Shown here: positions 25,905 to 35,715 of the stretch, piece after piece
Layout: each line of letters opens with the position of its first letter
How positions within the stretch are numbered: the stretch's first letter is position 1
Source of the DNA: Peribacillus folii
GTDB taxonomy: Bacteria > Bacillota > Bacilli > Bacillales > DSM-1321
DNA length: 64,000 nucleotides
Direction of reading: 5' to 3'
Assembly (NCBI RefSeq): GCF_030271255.1
Contig: NZ_JASJOM010000011.1
Location: forward strand, 62,001 to 126,000
Translations under genes and position numbers: made by a program
Notes under the pieces: model-generated
What the model was told of the DNA's origin: nothing
What the model saw: only the letters and a program-made list of their open reading frames with translations
The model's database searches: none

Positions 25905-26150
25905 TCATCCTATATAATTTACACTTTGCCCCTGGAACCATTCATCTTTGGTCAGGCCATTTATTTCAACCTTTCCATTTTCTGAATCTAAAATGCCTGT
26001 GATAATGTTCAGCGTCGTGGTTTTCCCTGCACCATTTGCTCCTATAAAACCTAAGGTTTCCCCTTTTTTGATTTCTAGATTTACACCATTCAAAATCTTC
26101 TTGGCTGAGTAGCTTTTCTCCAAATCTGTGATGCTTAACAAAGTTATCAT
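25905..26150 (-). pseudogene. truncated ABC transporter ATP-binding protein
   Basis: The 81-residue reading covers only the start of a NatA/BcrA-type ATPase: SITDLEKSYSAKKILNGVNLEIKKGE, then Walker A IGANGAGKTTTL and NIITGILDSENGKVEINGL, and stops at YIG. Signature and Walker B are absent, so it cannot hydrolyse ATP. It lies 40 bases after the ABC-2 permease gene on the same strand, as if the operon once carried a second ATPase gene. The 3' half is missing from the window nearby. Confidence 0.75.
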
Positions 26151-26190
26151 CCTCCCATCACTTCATGTTTAACACATTTCCATCCCCAAC

Positions 26191-26979
26191 TTATTCGTTA
26201 TTGAATTTCTTTTTAGAAATCCATATGTTCGTTACCAATATCGTTACTGCCGTCCATGCAAGTGCAGCTAATGCACCCCAAATCGCCTGTGAATGGACTG
26301 TGCCTAAAATCAGTACTTCCATGGCATGCTTGCTCATGCTTGCCGGATTCACATTGTCTATTACCGGGCTTAATCCAACTATGATTCTACAGCCAAGGAG
26401 AAACACTATCGAAATTAATGCAATAATACCCTGGCTATTAAAAATGGTACTGATCATCGTCGTGAATGAAATGATAAATAGGATCCACAGCAGATAGAAT
26501 AGTAAAGCCACTAATAAATCCCCAAAATCAACACTTGTAAACAAAAAAACTACATATAGATATGAAACCAAATATCCCAATGCCACACTGCAGGCAACAA
26601 ACAGATAATTGGAAATGATTTTCCCGCTTATATACGATCCAACCGTCACGGGCCTTGTAAGAATGAAAGCAAGCATCCCATTTGCTTTATCTGATTGGAC
26701 GACTCCCATCATGGAAACGATGATGATCATGACCCCTAGCTGATCAAATTGAGACCCTAAAGTACTGGCAAGAACTTCGCCGCCTTTTTGGGCAGCCATG
26801 CTCGGATCAATGGTAATCCCTTGGCCCCCGCCCAATGCCTCTAATATTGAAGGTAAATAATAGCTTACAACTGGTTGAGTTATTCCTAAAAATATAAATA
26901 CAAGCGGCAGCCAAATCACTTTAAATTCACGTACCATCTGAACAAATTCCTTTTTAGCTAAAACGGCAAAATTATTCAT
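26191..26979 (-). CDS. ABC-2 type transporter permease (YxlG-like)
   Basis: The 262-residue protein has six hydrophobic segments and the ABC-2 pattern: KKEFVQMVREFKVIWLP at the N-terminus, VQSDKANGMLAFILTRPVTVGSYISGKIISNY in the first cytoplasmic loop, and a final helix before ISKKKF. The start ATG overlaps the ATPase gene stop (26976-26979). Together with the ATPase and the PLDc_N-type protein it resembles yxlEFG of the B. subtilis sigY operon, implicated there in controlling SigY activity or exporting a toxic product. No sigY-like gene is in the window, so function here is open. Confidence 0.8.
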   Translation of the reverse strand: MNNFAVLAKKEFVQMVREFKVIWLPLVFIFLGITQPVVSYYLPSILEALGGGQGITIDPSMAAQKGGEVLASTLGSQFDQLGVMIIIVSMMGVVQSDKANGMLAFILTRPVTVGSYISGKIISNYLFVACSVALGYLVSYLYVVFLFTSVDFGDLLVALLFYLLWILFIISFTTMISTIFNSQGIIALISIVFLLGCRIIVGLSPVIDNVNPASMSKHAMEVLILGTVHSQAIWGALAALAWTAVTILVTNIWISKKKFNNE

Positions 26980-27881
26980 TTTTCCACCACCAATTTTAAG
27001 AATATCTCTTCCAATGTATCGTTATCGATTTCGAACCTGACAAGATCAACATTATGCTCCAAAGCATTCGCCAGTAACATATTCTTATTTGACTCAATAT
27101 CTTCCACTTCTATCTTCAATTTATTTCCCATTACCTCTACACCTTTTACGAAGTTCAAGCTTTTAACGTTTTCAATCCATTTTTGACTTTTAGAGGTTAT
27201 GTCGACATTGATTTTATTTCCGCTATTCCTGTTCAATAATTCTGACATCGTTGTGTCCTCAATTTTTTTACCGCTTTTTATAATGACAAACCTCTCACAT
27301 ATTTCTTCTGCATCGCTTAAAATATGCGTCGATAATAAAATGGTCGTATCTTTCTTTATCTCTTTTATGATATTCAACACTTCTCTCCGGCCGATTGGAT
27401 CTAATGCCGAAACCGGTTCATCCATGACAATCAATGCCGGTTTATGTAACAGCGCCTGTGCAATTCCAAGCCTTTGTTTCATTCCGCCCGAAAAAGTCCG
27501 CACCTTTGCATTCTCTTCCCCGCTCAACCCGACTTTCGACAATATCTCTGGGATGCCGTTTAATAATTCTTCCCTCTTGATACCTGAGAGCTGCCCCATG
27601 AAAGTAAGGGTTTCTTTGGCGGTCATCCATTGAAAGAAGTTAGGGTATTGTGGTAAGTAGCCTATTTCCTTTTTCATTTTTGAAATTTTCTTACCATCAA
27701 GCAATACTTCTCCCATACTTGGATCTATAATATCTGCAATCACTTTTATCAGTGTTGATTTACCAGCCCCATTGGGCCCAATCAATCCAACACATTCCCC
27801 CGATTGCAATTCCATTGAAAAATTATTGACCGCTGTTTTTTCTTTAAATTTTTTTGTAACATTTTTAATCTCTAATTTCAT
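26976..27881 (-). CDS. ABC transporter ATP-binding protein (YxlF-like)
   Basis: The 301-residue ATPase has Walker A GPNGAGKSTLI, Q-loop GYLPQYPNFFQWMT, signature FSGGMKQRLGIAQAL, Walker B LIVMDEPVSALDPIGRRE and switch histidine LLSTHILSDAEEI, then a 75-residue C-terminal extension usual for ABC-2 exporters. It overlaps both neighbours by four bases (27878-27881 and 26976-26979), so the three genes are tightly coupled. Substrate unknown. Confidence 0.88.
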   Translation of the reverse strand: MKLEIKNVTKKFKEKTAVNNFSMELQSGECVGLIGPNGAGKSTLIKVIADIIDPSMGEVLLDGKKISKMKKEIGYLPQYPNFFQWMTAKETLTFMGQLSGIKREELLNGIPEILSKVGLSGEENAKVRTFSGGMKQRLGIAQALLHKPALIVMDEPVSALDPIGRREVLNIIKEIKKDTTILLSTHILSDAEEICERFVIIKSGKKIEDTTMSELLNRNSGNKINVDITSKSQKWIENVKSLNFVKGVEVMGNKLKIEVEDIESNKNMLLANALEHNVDLVRFEIDNDTLEEIFLKLVVEK

Positions 27882-28117
27882 ATTCTTTCACTGTCCTTTC
27901 TACCGATAACGAAGTACAGAATTGGACCGATAGTATTTGCAAAAATAATGATGAGTGTCCACAATAGAACATTTTTCCTCGACTTTCGATTTCTGTATAA
28001 ATCAATTAATGCTATAAGCACTAAAATCATTCCAATTGCAATTACCGGTAAAATGATTGGCAGAATAGACATGAAATCCATATCTTTCAATTCGTTCCAG
28101 CCATAATGCAATTCCAT
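27878..28117 (-). CDS. PLDc_N-domain membrane protein (YxlE-like)
   Basis: The 79-residue protein has two hydrophobic helices and the phospholipase-D-nuclease N-terminal (PLDc_N) pattern: IALIDLYRNRKSRKN, then WTLIIIFANTIGPILYFVIGRKD. ATG 28117 follows AAAGGAG with an eight-base gap. It opens the three-gene ABC operon, as yxlE precedes yxlFG in B. subtilis, where YxlD/YxlE act as an anti-sigma unit. Here it may regulate or scaffold the ABC transporter. Confidence 0.8.
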   Translation of the reverse strand: MELHYGWNELKDMDFMSILPIILPVIAIGMILVLIALIDLYRNRKSRKNVLLWTLIIIFANTIGPILYFVIGRKDSERI

Positions 28118-28141
28118 ATATACCACTCCTTTAGTAACGAA

Positions 28142-28175
28142 ATATTGTTATCATTATCAATAATGATAACAATAT
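28142..28175. promoter_or_regulatory. 34 bp perfect palindrome between the ABC operon and the winged-helix regulator
   Basis: Sixteen-base arms (ATATTGTTATCATTAT and its complement) around a two-base centre CA. It sits just upstream of the ribosome site of the ABC operon and 230 bases before the divergent regulator. This placement makes it a likely operator, plausibly of that regulator. The arms resemble Fur half-sites but in the opposite polarity. Confidence 0.65.
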
Positions 28176-28401
28176 AATTTGGGATTTTCCACCTATTTTT
28201 TTCTTAATAAAATAATTAAAGAATAGTTATTATTTACTTCGAAAAAATATTTCGGTACTATTATTTTTCGAAACGTGTCATTTTTATTGAAATGACAATG
28301 ATTCAAACATTACAATATATGACAAGTTAAACTTATTATTCATGACCAACAGGAAAGTTCACTAAATGTTATTCAGTTATTTCCAACGCGAGGAGAATGA
28401 G

Positions 28402-28947
28402 ATGATTAATAAAGCTGAGATTTTAATGCACCCTGTTCGAATAAAGATATCCCAAGCTCTAATGAGAAATAGGGAAAATGGTTTAACACCATTAGAAATG
28501 TTAAAAATCATTAAAGATGTACCCCAAGCAACATTATATAGACATATACAGGTTCTTTTGGATTCAGGGGTCATTCGCATAGTAAAAGAGAAAAAAGTGA
28601 GATCCGTTTCCGAAAAATACTACGTTTTGAATGAAGAAGAAGCACGACTTAGCGGGGAAGAATGGAAAAAATCCTCTAACGAGAAAAAGTTGAATTTCTT
28701 TTCGTATTACCAATTATCCCTTATGAATCAATATCAAAACTATCTATCTAAATTGGAAGAAAGGGGCTGTTCGGAAGATGGTTCAACCTTTTCACTGTTA
28801 GAGCTGAAGCTTGATGACGAAAGTTTTATTAGCTTTCAAGAAGAATTGAACGATTTAATGGTGAAATATTATCATACTACGAATCAAAGTGATAAACAAA
28901 ACTCTCCTATTCGAACCATCGGCGTTACGATTATTCCAGAATCATAA
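28402..28947 (+). CDS. winged helix-turn-helix regulator (ArsR-like)
   Basis: The 181-residue protein has an N-terminal winged helix (INKAEILMHPVRIKISQALM, TLYRHIQVLLDSGVIRIVKE) with an ArsR/HTH_20-like layout and a C-terminal part (about 95-181) of unknown fold ending in IGVTIIPES, possibly an effector or dimer domain. ATG 28402 follows GAGGAGA; an extension to 28366 lacks a site. It is divergent from the YxlEFG-like operon with a 34 bp palindrome between, so it probably controls that operon. No metal-binding cysteine pair is evident. Confidence 0.78.
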   Translation: MINKAEILMHPVRIKISQALMRNRENGLTPLEMLKIIKDVPQATLYRHIQVLLDSGVIRIVKEKKVRSVSEKYYVLNEEEARLSGEEWKKSSNEKKLNFFSYYQLSLMNQYQNYLSKLEERGCSEDGSTFSLLELKLDDESFISFQEELNDLMVKYYHTTNQSDKQNSPIRTIGVTIIPES

Positions 28948-29004
28948 ACAACTGAAAAGGCTGTTCCAAACCTATCGACCCAAGAATAATATGGACGTCA
29001 AAAT

Positions 29005-29049
29005 AAAAAACCGCAGATCAACTCATTCATTACCGAGTTGATCTGCGGT
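29005..29049 (-). terminator. intrinsic terminator of the amino-acid permease gene
   Basis: Fourteen-base stem CCGCAGATCAACTC/GAGTTGATCTGCGG, with a run of T on the minus strand side. Confidence 0.85.
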
Positions 29050-29052
29050 CAG

Positions 29053-29074
29053 GGGTGCCGCAGCACCCTTTTTT
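29053..29074 (+). terminator. intrinsic terminator of the regulator gene
   Basis: GGGTGC, four-base loop, GCACCC, then six T on the plus strand. Lies back to back with the opposite-strand terminator. Confidence 0.7.
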
Positions 29075-29102
29075 AATGTCAAGCATTCACCATGTTCAGC
29101 GG

Positions 29103-30500
29103 TTAACCTGCTTTAATGTCCGCTTTTTCAGCTTTTTGAGGCTCCACAGGCATGCGTTTGCTTATTCCAAAGGCGTAAAAACTAATGACTACGATTGCTA
29201 AAAAGACAATTCCGGCAATAAGTGAAATGCGCGTTTCATCATTGAACCACATGCCGACCAATACCATAACCAGGTAGGCGATGGTCAAGTAATTTGTTAC
29301 AGGTGCAAAAGGCATTTTGTATGGGTGATTGACCATTTCGGCACTTTTGATTTTTCTGAATCTAATTTGGCTGATCAAGATGACGAACCAAGGAATCATC
29401 CCTGGCAGGACACTTGCACTGTATACATACACAAATAGGTTTTTTGGAGCAATATAACTTAACACGACTCCAATGGCCAATCCGATGATTACACCGAATG
29501 TACCGAATAAAGGGACACCGCTTTGAGATACTTTCGCAAAGGATTTAGGTGCTTGTCCGTTCATTCCTAATGTATAAAGCATTCGTCCTGCACTGTAAAT
29601 GCCGCTGTTGCAGCCAGACATGGCTGCCGTGATGACGACGAAATTGATGATGCCAGCTGCTGCCGTGATACCGACCTTGGCAAAGGTTGCCACGAATGGA
29701 CTGCCAATTGCACTTAGTTGGTCCCAAGGGTAAACAGTTACAATCACGAAGATGGCCCCGATATAGAATATGAGAATACGCCAAATTGTGCTTTGTATCG
29801 CTTTGGTGATCGTTTTTTGCGGATCCTTCGCTTCGCCTGCTGTAATCCCGATCAGTTCCACACCTTGATATGCTGCGACAACAAGTGATAGTGCAAAGAA
29901 GAACCCTTTCCAACCGCCTGTAAACCAGCCGCCATGTTCCCAAAGATTCGATAGCCCTATTGCGTCTCCGCCGTTACCTAAGCCGAAGAAAATAAGTCCA
30001 AATCCTGCGACGATCATTAAGACGATCGTAACGATTTTAACCAATGAGAACCAAAACTCGATTTCACCAAATGATTTGACGGAAATCAGGTTCGCTGCCC
30101 CAAGAATCACCATTGCAATCAAGCCTGGTATCCATGCTGGGAGTTCCGGGAACCAATACTGCATATATGTCCCGACTGCGATGATTTCAGCCATCCCGAC
30201 AACGACCCATTGGAACCAGTTACTCCAAGCGGTCATATAGCCTGCCAATGGATGGATATATTTATAGCCAAATGTCGCAAATGAGCCTGTACTTGGCTCC
30301 AGATATAGCATTTCGCCCATTGCACGCATGATCAGGAAGATAAATAAACCTGAGATTGCATAAGCTAACATGACAGACGGGCCTGTCCATTTGATCGCGC
30401 TGGCTGAGCCCATGAATAAACCAACACCGATTGTCCCGCCCAAAGCGATCATCTGAATATGACGGCCTTTCAGGTCCCTATTCAAATCTTTGTTTGCCAT
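29103..30500 (-). CDS. YdgF-like amino-acid permease (APC family)
   Basis: Twelve-helix amino-acid:proton symporter of the AnsP/RocE/GabP subfamily. The 465-residue protein begins [23 protein letters not shown], the APC signature of the first helix, and has [34 protein letters not shown] and [24 protein letters not shown], which match B. subtilis YdgF closely. GGGGGAAATGGA precedes the ATG. The next upstream genes on this strand degrade threonine to glycine, so threonine, serine or glycine is a reasonable guess for the substrate. A cre-like site is 190 bases upstream. Confidence 0.87.
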   Translation of the reverse strand: MANKDLNRDLKGRHIQMIALGGTIGVGLFMGSASAIKWTGPSVMLAYAISGLFIFLIMRAMGEMLYLEPSTGSFATFGYKYIHPLAGYMTAWSNWFQWVVVGMAEIIAVGTYMQYWFPELPAWIPGLIAMVILGAANLISVKSFGEIEFWFSLVKIVTIVLMIVAGFGLIFFGLGNGGDAIGLSNLWEHGGWFTGGWKGFFFALSLVVAAYQGVELIGITAGEAKDPQKTITKAIQSTIWRILIFYIGAIFVIVTVYPWDQLSAIGSPFVATFAKVGITAAAGIINFVVITAAMSGCNSGIYSAGRMLYTLGMNGQAPKSFAKVSQSGVPLFGTFGVIIGLAIGVVLSYIAPKNLFVYVYSASVLPGMIPWFVILISQIRFRKIKSAEMVNHPYKMPFAPVTNYLTIAYLVMVLVGMWFNDETRISLIAGIVFLAIVVISFYAFGISKRMPVEPQKAEKADIKAG

Positions 30501-30692
30501 TCCATTTCCCCCTACACTGCTAAACAGTCATTTTTGCTGCATACTCCCAATGAAGTCATGTGGTACAGAAGTGATGAAGCGGGCATCATCATACGCTTGA
30601 AAAATCATTTCTCGCTTCCAATTCAAGCAATCCTGAAAGTTGATGGATTCATGCGAATTTTCACATTTATCAGCTTAGACTAAGATTAAATC

Positions 30693-30706
30693 GGAAAGCG
30701 CTTACT
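30693..30706 (-). promoter_or_regulatory. possible cre site upstream of the amino-acid permease
   Basis: The minus strand reads AGTAAGCGCTTTCC, close to the CcpA cre consensus with the palindromic AAGCGCTT core. Lies 190 bases before the permease start, between two transcription units. Confidence 0.4.
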
Positions 30707-30770
30707 TTTCCATGATTCCAAAAATGTATCATTCAACCGCTAAAAAAAATCACGACTTTAATAAAATAAC

Positions 30771-30804
30771 CTGAATAAAAGAGTCTTGCAACCCTTTTAT
30801 TCAG
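30771..30804 (-). terminator. intrinsic terminator after threonine dehydrogenase
   Basis: CTGAATAAAAGGGT pairs with ACTCTTTTATTCAG on the minus strand over a six-base loop, followed by a T-rich tract. It separates the kbl-tdh unit from the permease. Confidence 0.7.
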
Positions 30805-30814
30805 TTAGGGGCAA

Positions 30815-31774
30815 TTATGCGGTAACTAAAAAAGATTTCAATCCAAGCTTAACCAGCATATCCTTCGTCATTTTTTCCAGATCGTATTCCGCTTTGAATC
30901 CCCACTCTTCCTTCGCACAAGTCGAATCGATACTATTCGGCCAGCTGTCTGCAATCGATTGTCTTGCAGGATCGACCTCATAGTTCATCACAAAGTCAGG
31001 AATATGCTTTTTAATCTCGGCAGCAATTTGTTCCGGGGCAAAGCTCATCGCCGATACATTGAAAGAATTCCGGTGTTTCAGCTTAGATGCATCTGCCTCC
31101 AGCAAAGCCATGATGGCAGCCAAAGCATCAGGCATATACATCATATCCATATACGTTCCTTTAGCAATGTAGGAAGTGTATTTCCTATTTTTAATCGCTT
31201 CATAGTAAATTTCAACAGCATAGTCGGTGGTTCCCCCGCCGGGAGGTGTGACATACGAGATCAGTCCCGGGAAACGCAGTCCTCTCGTATCAACGCCAAA
31301 TTTATGATGGTAATAATCACATAGCAGCTCACCCGATACTTTGTTCACGCCATACATCGTGTTTGGACGTTGTATCGTATCTTGCGGTGTGCCATTTTTA
31401 GGCGTGGTCGGACCGAACGCACCGATCGAGCTAGGTGTAAATAATCGGCAATCCAGCTCACGTGCGGCTTCCAACGCATTCACCAAACCGCCCATGTTCA
31501 AATTCCAGGCTAACAGCGGCTTTTTCTCTGCTGTGGCTGACAATAAAGCAGCTAGGTGAATGATGGTATCCACTTCATGCTTCTTGGCAATGTTGAACAT
31601 CTCTTTTTCATCGGTAACATCCAAAATTTCAAATGGACCAGATTGAACGATAGCACTCTCCGTTTTCCGGATATCCGTTGCTACGACATTGTCGGCTCCA
31701 TAAATCTCTCTCATTTTCAGTGTAAGTTCTGAACCAATTTGACCTAGGGCCCCTGTGACTAATACCTTTTTCAT
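30815..31774 (-). CDS. tdh: L-threonine 3-dehydrogenase, SDR (epimerase-like) type
   Basis: Oxidises L-threonine to 2-amino-3-oxobutyrate with NAD+. The 319-residue protein has the Rossmann motif [23 protein letters not shown], the catalytic pattern SSIGAFGP...[11 protein letters not shown] (Ser-Tyr-Lys) and [11 protein letters not shown], all features of the short-chain, epimerase-like threonine dehydrogenases rather than the zinc-dependent medium-chain Tdh of B. subtilis. ATG 31774 follows GGGAGGG. It lies 45 bases downstream of kbl, whose product cleaves its unstable product, forming the canonical pair in reverse gene order. Confidence 0.9.
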   Translation of the reverse strand: MKKVLVTGALGQIGSELTLKMREIYGADNVVATDIRKTESAIVQSGPFEILDVTDEKEMFNIAKKHEVDTIIHLAALLSATAEKKPLLAWNLNMGGLVNALEAARELDCRLFTPSSIGAFGPTTPKNGTPQDTIQRPNTMYGVNKVSGELLCDYYHHKFGVDTRGLRFPGLISYVTPPGGGTTDYAVEIYYEAIKNRKYTSYIAKGTYMDMMYMPDALAAIMALLEADASKLKHRNSFNVSAMSFAPEQIAAEIKKHIPDFVMNYEVDPARQSIADSWPNSIDSTCAKEEWGFKAEYDLEKMTKDMLVKLGLKSFLVTA

Positions 31775-31819
31775 CAAAAATCCCTCCCCTTTTTATTCCC
31801 GGCAAGCAATATGATCTGC

Positions 31820-33010
31820 TTAGATAATTGACATTTCTTTTCCGACTTTTTCATAAATCGCTATCGCACGATCAAGCATCTCTTTCGTATGCGCAGCCGT
31901 CGGCATATTCCTTACCCTTCCGGTTCCCCTTGGTACGGTTGGGAATACGATCGACTTCGCGTATACACCCTCTTCATTCAGCCGCTTGCTGAACTGCTGA
32001 GTTTTGGCTTCATCGCCAATGATGCAAGGAGTGATCGGTGTTTCGCTCTCTCCGATGTCAAAGCCCAATTCCTTAAGACCTTTTTTCAAGTAAGCGCTAT
32101 TTTCCCACAGCTTGTTTTGAAGCTCCGAACTGTTCAGCAATATATCGATGGCTGCAATGCTCGAAGCCACTGCTCCAGGTGTGACAGCTGTTGAAAATAA
32201 AAATGGCCGGCTTCTAACCTTCAGCCAATCGATTAAATCCTTCTTCCCTGCTACATAGCCGCCAACAACACCGATCGCTTTCGATAAGGTGCCAATCTGG
32301 AAATCGACTTTATCGGATAAACCAAAATGTTTTACCGTTCCTGCACCATTTCCCAATACGCCAGAACCATGCGCATCATCAACATACGTAATTAAGTCAA
32401 ACTCTTCGGCAATCTTCACGATTTCAGGAAGCTTGGCAATATCCCCGTCCATGGAAAACACACCATCCGTAATGACCATGACCTTGTTATACAATCCCGA
32501 CTCTTTCGCTTGACGTGCCTTTGATCGTAAATCCTCCATATCGGAATGGATGAATGGAATGATTTTCGCTTTGGACAAACGGCATCCGTCAATGATTGAA
32601 GCATGGTTCAGTTCATCTGAAAGGATGGCATCATTCTTATCCATCACTCCTGAAATCGCTGCCATATTACAATTAAATCCAGATTGATAAGCAATGGCCG
32701 CTTCCGTATGCTTAAATTCCGCCAGCTTTTCTTCCAATTTCACATGAATATCCAACGTTCCATTGATCGTACGGACCGCTCCTGCTCCGACACCATATTT
32801 CTTCGTCGCTTCGATGCAGGCATCAATCAATCGTTGATCCGTGGCCAAGCCTAAATAGTTATTGGATGATAAATTGATCAGCTCTCTGCCTGCAATCGTG
32901 ATTACCGGACCGTTTGGACCTTCTACCGGATCAATAACGTTATATAGACCTTTATCTTTTAAATCGTTCAAATTATCTGTTAAAAATCGATTTAATGATT
33001 CACTAGTCAT
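31820..33010 (-). CDS. kbl: glycine C-acetyltransferase (2-amino-3-ketobutyrate CoA ligase)
   Basis: PLP enzyme converting 2-amino-3-ketobutyrate and CoA to glycine and acetyl-CoA. The 396-residue protein shows the alpha-oxoamine synthase pattern: [51 protein letters not shown] and the PLP-lysine region [28 protein letters not shown] precedes the ATG. It runs with the downstream dehydrogenase to turn threonine into glycine and acetyl-CoA. BioF is a close relative, but the neighbouring Tdh settles the assignment. Confidence 0.93.
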   Translation of the reverse strand: MTSESLNRFLTDNLNDLKDKGLYNVIDPVEGPNGPVITIAGRELINLSSNNYLGLATDQRLIDACIEATKKYGVGAGAVRTINGTLDIHVKLEEKLAEFKHTEAAIAYQSGFNCNMAAISGVMDKNDAILSDELNHASIIDGCRLSKAKIIPFIHSDMEDLRSKARQAKESGLYNKVMVITDGVFSMDGDIAKLPEIVKIAEEFDLITYVDDAHGSGVLGNGAGTVKHFGLSDKVDFQIGTLSKAIGVVGGYVAGKKDLIDWLKVRSRPFLFSTAVTPGAVASSIAAIDILLNSSELQNKLWENSAYLKKGLKELGFDIGESETPITPCIIGDEAKTQQFSKRLNEEGVYAKSIVFPTVPRGTGRVRNMPTAAHTKEMLDRAIAIYEKVGKEMSII

Positions 33011-33353
33011 TTCATATACCCCCTCATTATCGGTCGGAATAAGTGATTTACTCCCATTCTAAAAACAAGATGTAAAGAATATAGATTTTCAAGAAAACAC
33101 ATGTGTCCTCTCCATAAAAACAGAAGACTTTAACGTAAATCCCTTTATATTAATGGTTATACCCATCATAATAATGGATTATTTTCTCGTTGTCCATATT
33201 GTGCGGACAAAAAAATTCGATTTTTATTTTTTTCGCAACTAAGAAAGCCTTAAAAATCCTTTGAAGTCGCAAGAACCCCTCCTCGATTTCATTCATGGAT
33301 TTTATAGCGTTACCTGTGGCGGATGGTCAGCTAACACTGGTCATATGAGAACG
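33011..33353. other. intergenic region between kbl and the glpT promoter
   Basis: About 340 bases with no gene; it must contain the kbl promoter on the minus strand. AT-rich patches (around 33150-33250) but no convincing hairpin. Confidence 0.4.
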
Positions 33354-33382
33354 TTGACAACACTTTTATATGCAGGTATTAT
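33354..33382 (+). promoter_or_regulatory. sigma-A promoter of glpT
   Basis: Perfect TTGACA (33354-33359), 17 bases, then TATTAT (33377-33382). Transcription would start near 33389 and make a leader of about 145 bases. Confidence 0.75.
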
Positions 33383-33417
33383 TTTCATTACAAGTTAACG
33401 ATGGTGGAGATATGGAG

Positions 33418-33477
33418 ACCCATGCTTTAATAGAACCTGTCAACATGAGGGGTGCTATTTTGGTATGGGTTTTTTTG
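33418..33477 (+). terminator. leader terminator/attenuator of glpT
   Basis: Nested stem: ACCCAT with ATGGGT outside, AATAG with CTATT and ACC with GG(G)T inside, followed directly by seven T. It lies in the leader, 56 bases before the glpT start. In B. subtilis GlpP with glycerol-3-phosphate prevents termination in glp leaders; the same control is inferred here. Confidence 0.7.
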
Positions 33478-33532
33478 TGTTATCGCCCTTTCTTAGCCAG
33501 TTCATAACTTGAATTTATCAAGGAGGATTGAG

Positions 33533-34894
33533 ATGTTCAAAATGTTTAAGCCTGCCCCGCCAATGAAAAGATTACCTGAGGAAAAAATCGATTCTGAATA
33601 CAAGAAACTCAGATTGCAAGTTTTCATCGGGATCTTCATTGGTTATGCAGCATATTATTTAATTCGTAAAAACTTTTCCATGGCCATGCCCTATTTAAAG
33701 GAAGAAGGGTTTACAACCGGACAGCTGGGACTAGCGTTGTCTGCTATTTCCATCTCTTACGGAATAAGTAAGTTTGTAATGGGAACCGTCTCAGATCGAA
33801 GCAATGCAAGATACTTCTTGCCGGCAGGCTTGATTCTAGCCGGGATCGTAAGTCTCCTCATGGGATTCGTTCCCTTCTTTACGTCATCGGTTGCAATCAT
33901 GTTTATCATGTTATTCATTAATGGATGGTTTCAAGGAATGGGCTGGCCCCCATCAGGTCGAGTACTTGTTCACTGGTATAGTGTAAGTGAAAGAGGGGGA
34001 AAAACAGCGATATGGAATGTTGCCCATAACGTGGGCGGCGGCTTAATGGCACCATTGGCCATTGCAGGTGTCTCCATCTTTGCTACATCAATGGGCTCTT
34101 CTTATGCTGGTTATGAAGGAATTTTCATACTACCTGCATTAGTTGCTATAGTAATTGCTCTCATTTCATTTCTCTTAATACGAGATACACCTCAATCAGT
34201 TGGTTTACCGCCAATTGAAGAATATCGCAATGATTATCCTAATAAAACGAAAAAGTTGTTTGAAACGGAATTGACAACAAAAGAGATTCTATTCAAATAT
34301 GTATTGAATAACAAATGGGTCTGGGCGATCGCTATTGCAAACATCTTCGTATATTTCGTCCGTTATGGTGTGCTTGATTGGGCACCGACCTATTTGAGCG
34401 AAGAAAAAGGTTTTAATATGGACAAATCGAGTATGGCTTACTTCTTGTACGAATGGGCTGGCATACCCGGAACTTTATTATGCGGATATATATCGGATAA
34501 AGTCTTTAAAGGTCGTCGTGGACCGGCGGGGGTCGTTTTTATGCTGGGAGTATTAATCGCTGTCCTGGTTTACTGGTTTAATCCCGCAGGAAACCCCATG
34601 GTCGATATCATTTCCTTGATTGCGATCGGGTTCTTGATTTATGGACCTGTAATGTTAATAGGGTTACAAGCACTTGATCTAGTTCCTAAAAAAGCTGCCG
34701 GTACTGCAGCCGGATTAACTGGCTTGTTTGGATACTTAGGTGGGTCTGTAGCAGCAAATGCCATGATGGGATATGTAGTGGACTTTGCAGGTTGGAATGC
34801 AGGCTTTACATTAATCACAATTTCTTGTGTTCTTGCAGTAATCGTATTTGCATTCACATGGAATGTTCGCGGTCAGGAAGTAGTAAAAGGGTAA
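33533..34894 (+). CDS. glpT: glycerol-3-phosphate transporter (MFS, GlpT)
   Basis: Antiporter importing sn-glycerol-3-phosphate in exchange for phosphate. The 453-residue protein has about 12 membrane helices, the N-terminal [19 protein letters not shown] typical of organophosphate:phosphate antiporters, [45 protein letters not shown] and [14 protein letters not shown] 33533 follows AAGGAGG. It has its own sigma-A promoter and a leader terminator and is followed by a terminator, so it forms a single-gene unit; no glpQ follows, unlike B. subtilis. Confidence 0.93.
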   Translation: MFKMFKPAPPMKRLPEEKIDSEYKKLRLQVFIGIFIGYAAYYLIRKNFSMAMPYLKEEGFTTGQLGLALSAISISYGISKFVMGTVSDRSNARYFLPAGLILAGIVSLLMGFVPFFTSSVAIMFIMLFINGWFQGMGWPPSGRVLVHWYSVSERGGKTAIWNVAHNVGGGLMAPLAIAGVSIFATSMGSSYAGYEGIFILPALVAIVIALISFLLIRDTPQSVGLPPIEEYRNDYPNKTKKLFETELTTKEILFKYVLNNKWVWAIAIANIFVYFVRYGVLDWAPTYLSEEKGFNMDKSSMAYFLYEWAGIPGTLLCGYISDKVFKGRRGPAGVVFMLGVLIAVLVYWFNPAGNPMVDIISLIAIGFLIYGPVMLIGLQALDLVPKKAAGTAAGLTGLFGYLGGSVAANAMMGYVVDFAGWNAGFTLITISCVLAVIVFAFTWNVRGQEVVKG

Positions 34895-34971
34895 GATAAA
34901 GCGATGACGTCAGGCACAATGGTCTTATCCATGGGCTGGCATTCAGAACATCCTCGGAAGCAAAGCTAGAC

Positions 34972-35009
34972 AAAAAGGTTTCGGAATGGACTCATTCCGA
35001 AACCTTTTT
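34972..35009 (+). terminator. intrinsic terminator after glpT
   Basis: Long near-perfect stem AAAAAGGTTTCGGAATG/ATTCCGAAACCTTTTT, five-base loop, T-rich end. Usable in both directions. Confidence 0.9.
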
Positions 35010-35151
35010 GATATTTTCTTTGCTTTTCAAGCAGGAGTAGGGAATAAGGGATTCTAGTTTCGGTTTATAGTACAAGGGTGAATTTCCCAAACAAAATAAC
35101 CGTAAACACCTTCAATGACTATAAGAGGGTGTTTATAGTCTGCAATCCCCG

Positions 35152-35715
35152 TTAATCAATTTTTCTTAATGTTTCCTTGATGCTGCCGTATACTTCGTCC
35201 CAAAGGTTTCTATCCTCAGAAAATGCCTTTGTGATTTTTTTAAAGACTTCCTTTTGCTCAGCCTCAAATCGTTCATCATCCTTGGCTGGCAAAACTGAAC
35301 GCAGCTCCATGACATAATCCTGCACTTTAGGTGCACGCGGTCCCCATACAGCTCTTTCCTCGCCATGCTTATCAATGAATATAAAGATGGGGATCGAACG
35401 CGCTGTACCATTCGTTAAGTATTGATCCATCAGTTCAAGGTTTTCATCTCGTAAAACCATGCGCGTCTCGATATTCGCCGCTTCCGCAATATTCAATAGG
35501 ATCGGTATATTCATCATCGCGTCACCGCACCAATCTTCGGTAATGACAATGGCCCGAAGATCTTTCACTTTCCATTCATCAAATAAATCCTGATCTTTTG
35601 CAGAAATGGCAAAACGCTCATGAATCGACTGCAAGCTTTCTTTATGTACCTTCATAGAAGAAACAAATTCTTCGGCTGGAATTCCCTTCTCAAACCATCC
35701 ATTCAATGTCGTCAT
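35152..35715 (-). CDS. thioredoxin-family protein with a monothiol WCGD site
   Basis: The 187-residue protein has a thioredoxin fold in its C-terminal two-thirds: VKDLRAIVITEDWCGDAMMNIPIL, then TARSIPIFIFIDKHGEE with the cis-proline, preceded by a helical N-terminal part. The active site is WCGDA, so the second cysteine of CxxC is missing and the protein cannot form the usual disulfide by itself. Pattern fits the Thioredoxin_9 group of Bacillus. Single gene; role unknown, possibly a monothiol reductase or chaperone. Confidence 0.78.
   Translation of the reverse strand: MTTLNGWFEKGIPAEEFVSSMKVHKESLQSIHERFAISAKDQDLFDEWKVKDLRAIVITEDWCGDAMMNIPILLNIAEAANIETRMVLRDENLELMDQYLTNGTARSIPIFIFIDKHGEERAVWGPRAPKVQDYVMELRSVLPAKDDERFEAEQKEVFKKITKAFSEDRNLWDEVYGSIKETLRKID

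Noticed and set aside
28142-28175. Fur box
   Set aside because: The half-sites are ATTATC before GATAAT, the reverse polarity of a Fur box; it is better treated as an operator of unknown ligand.
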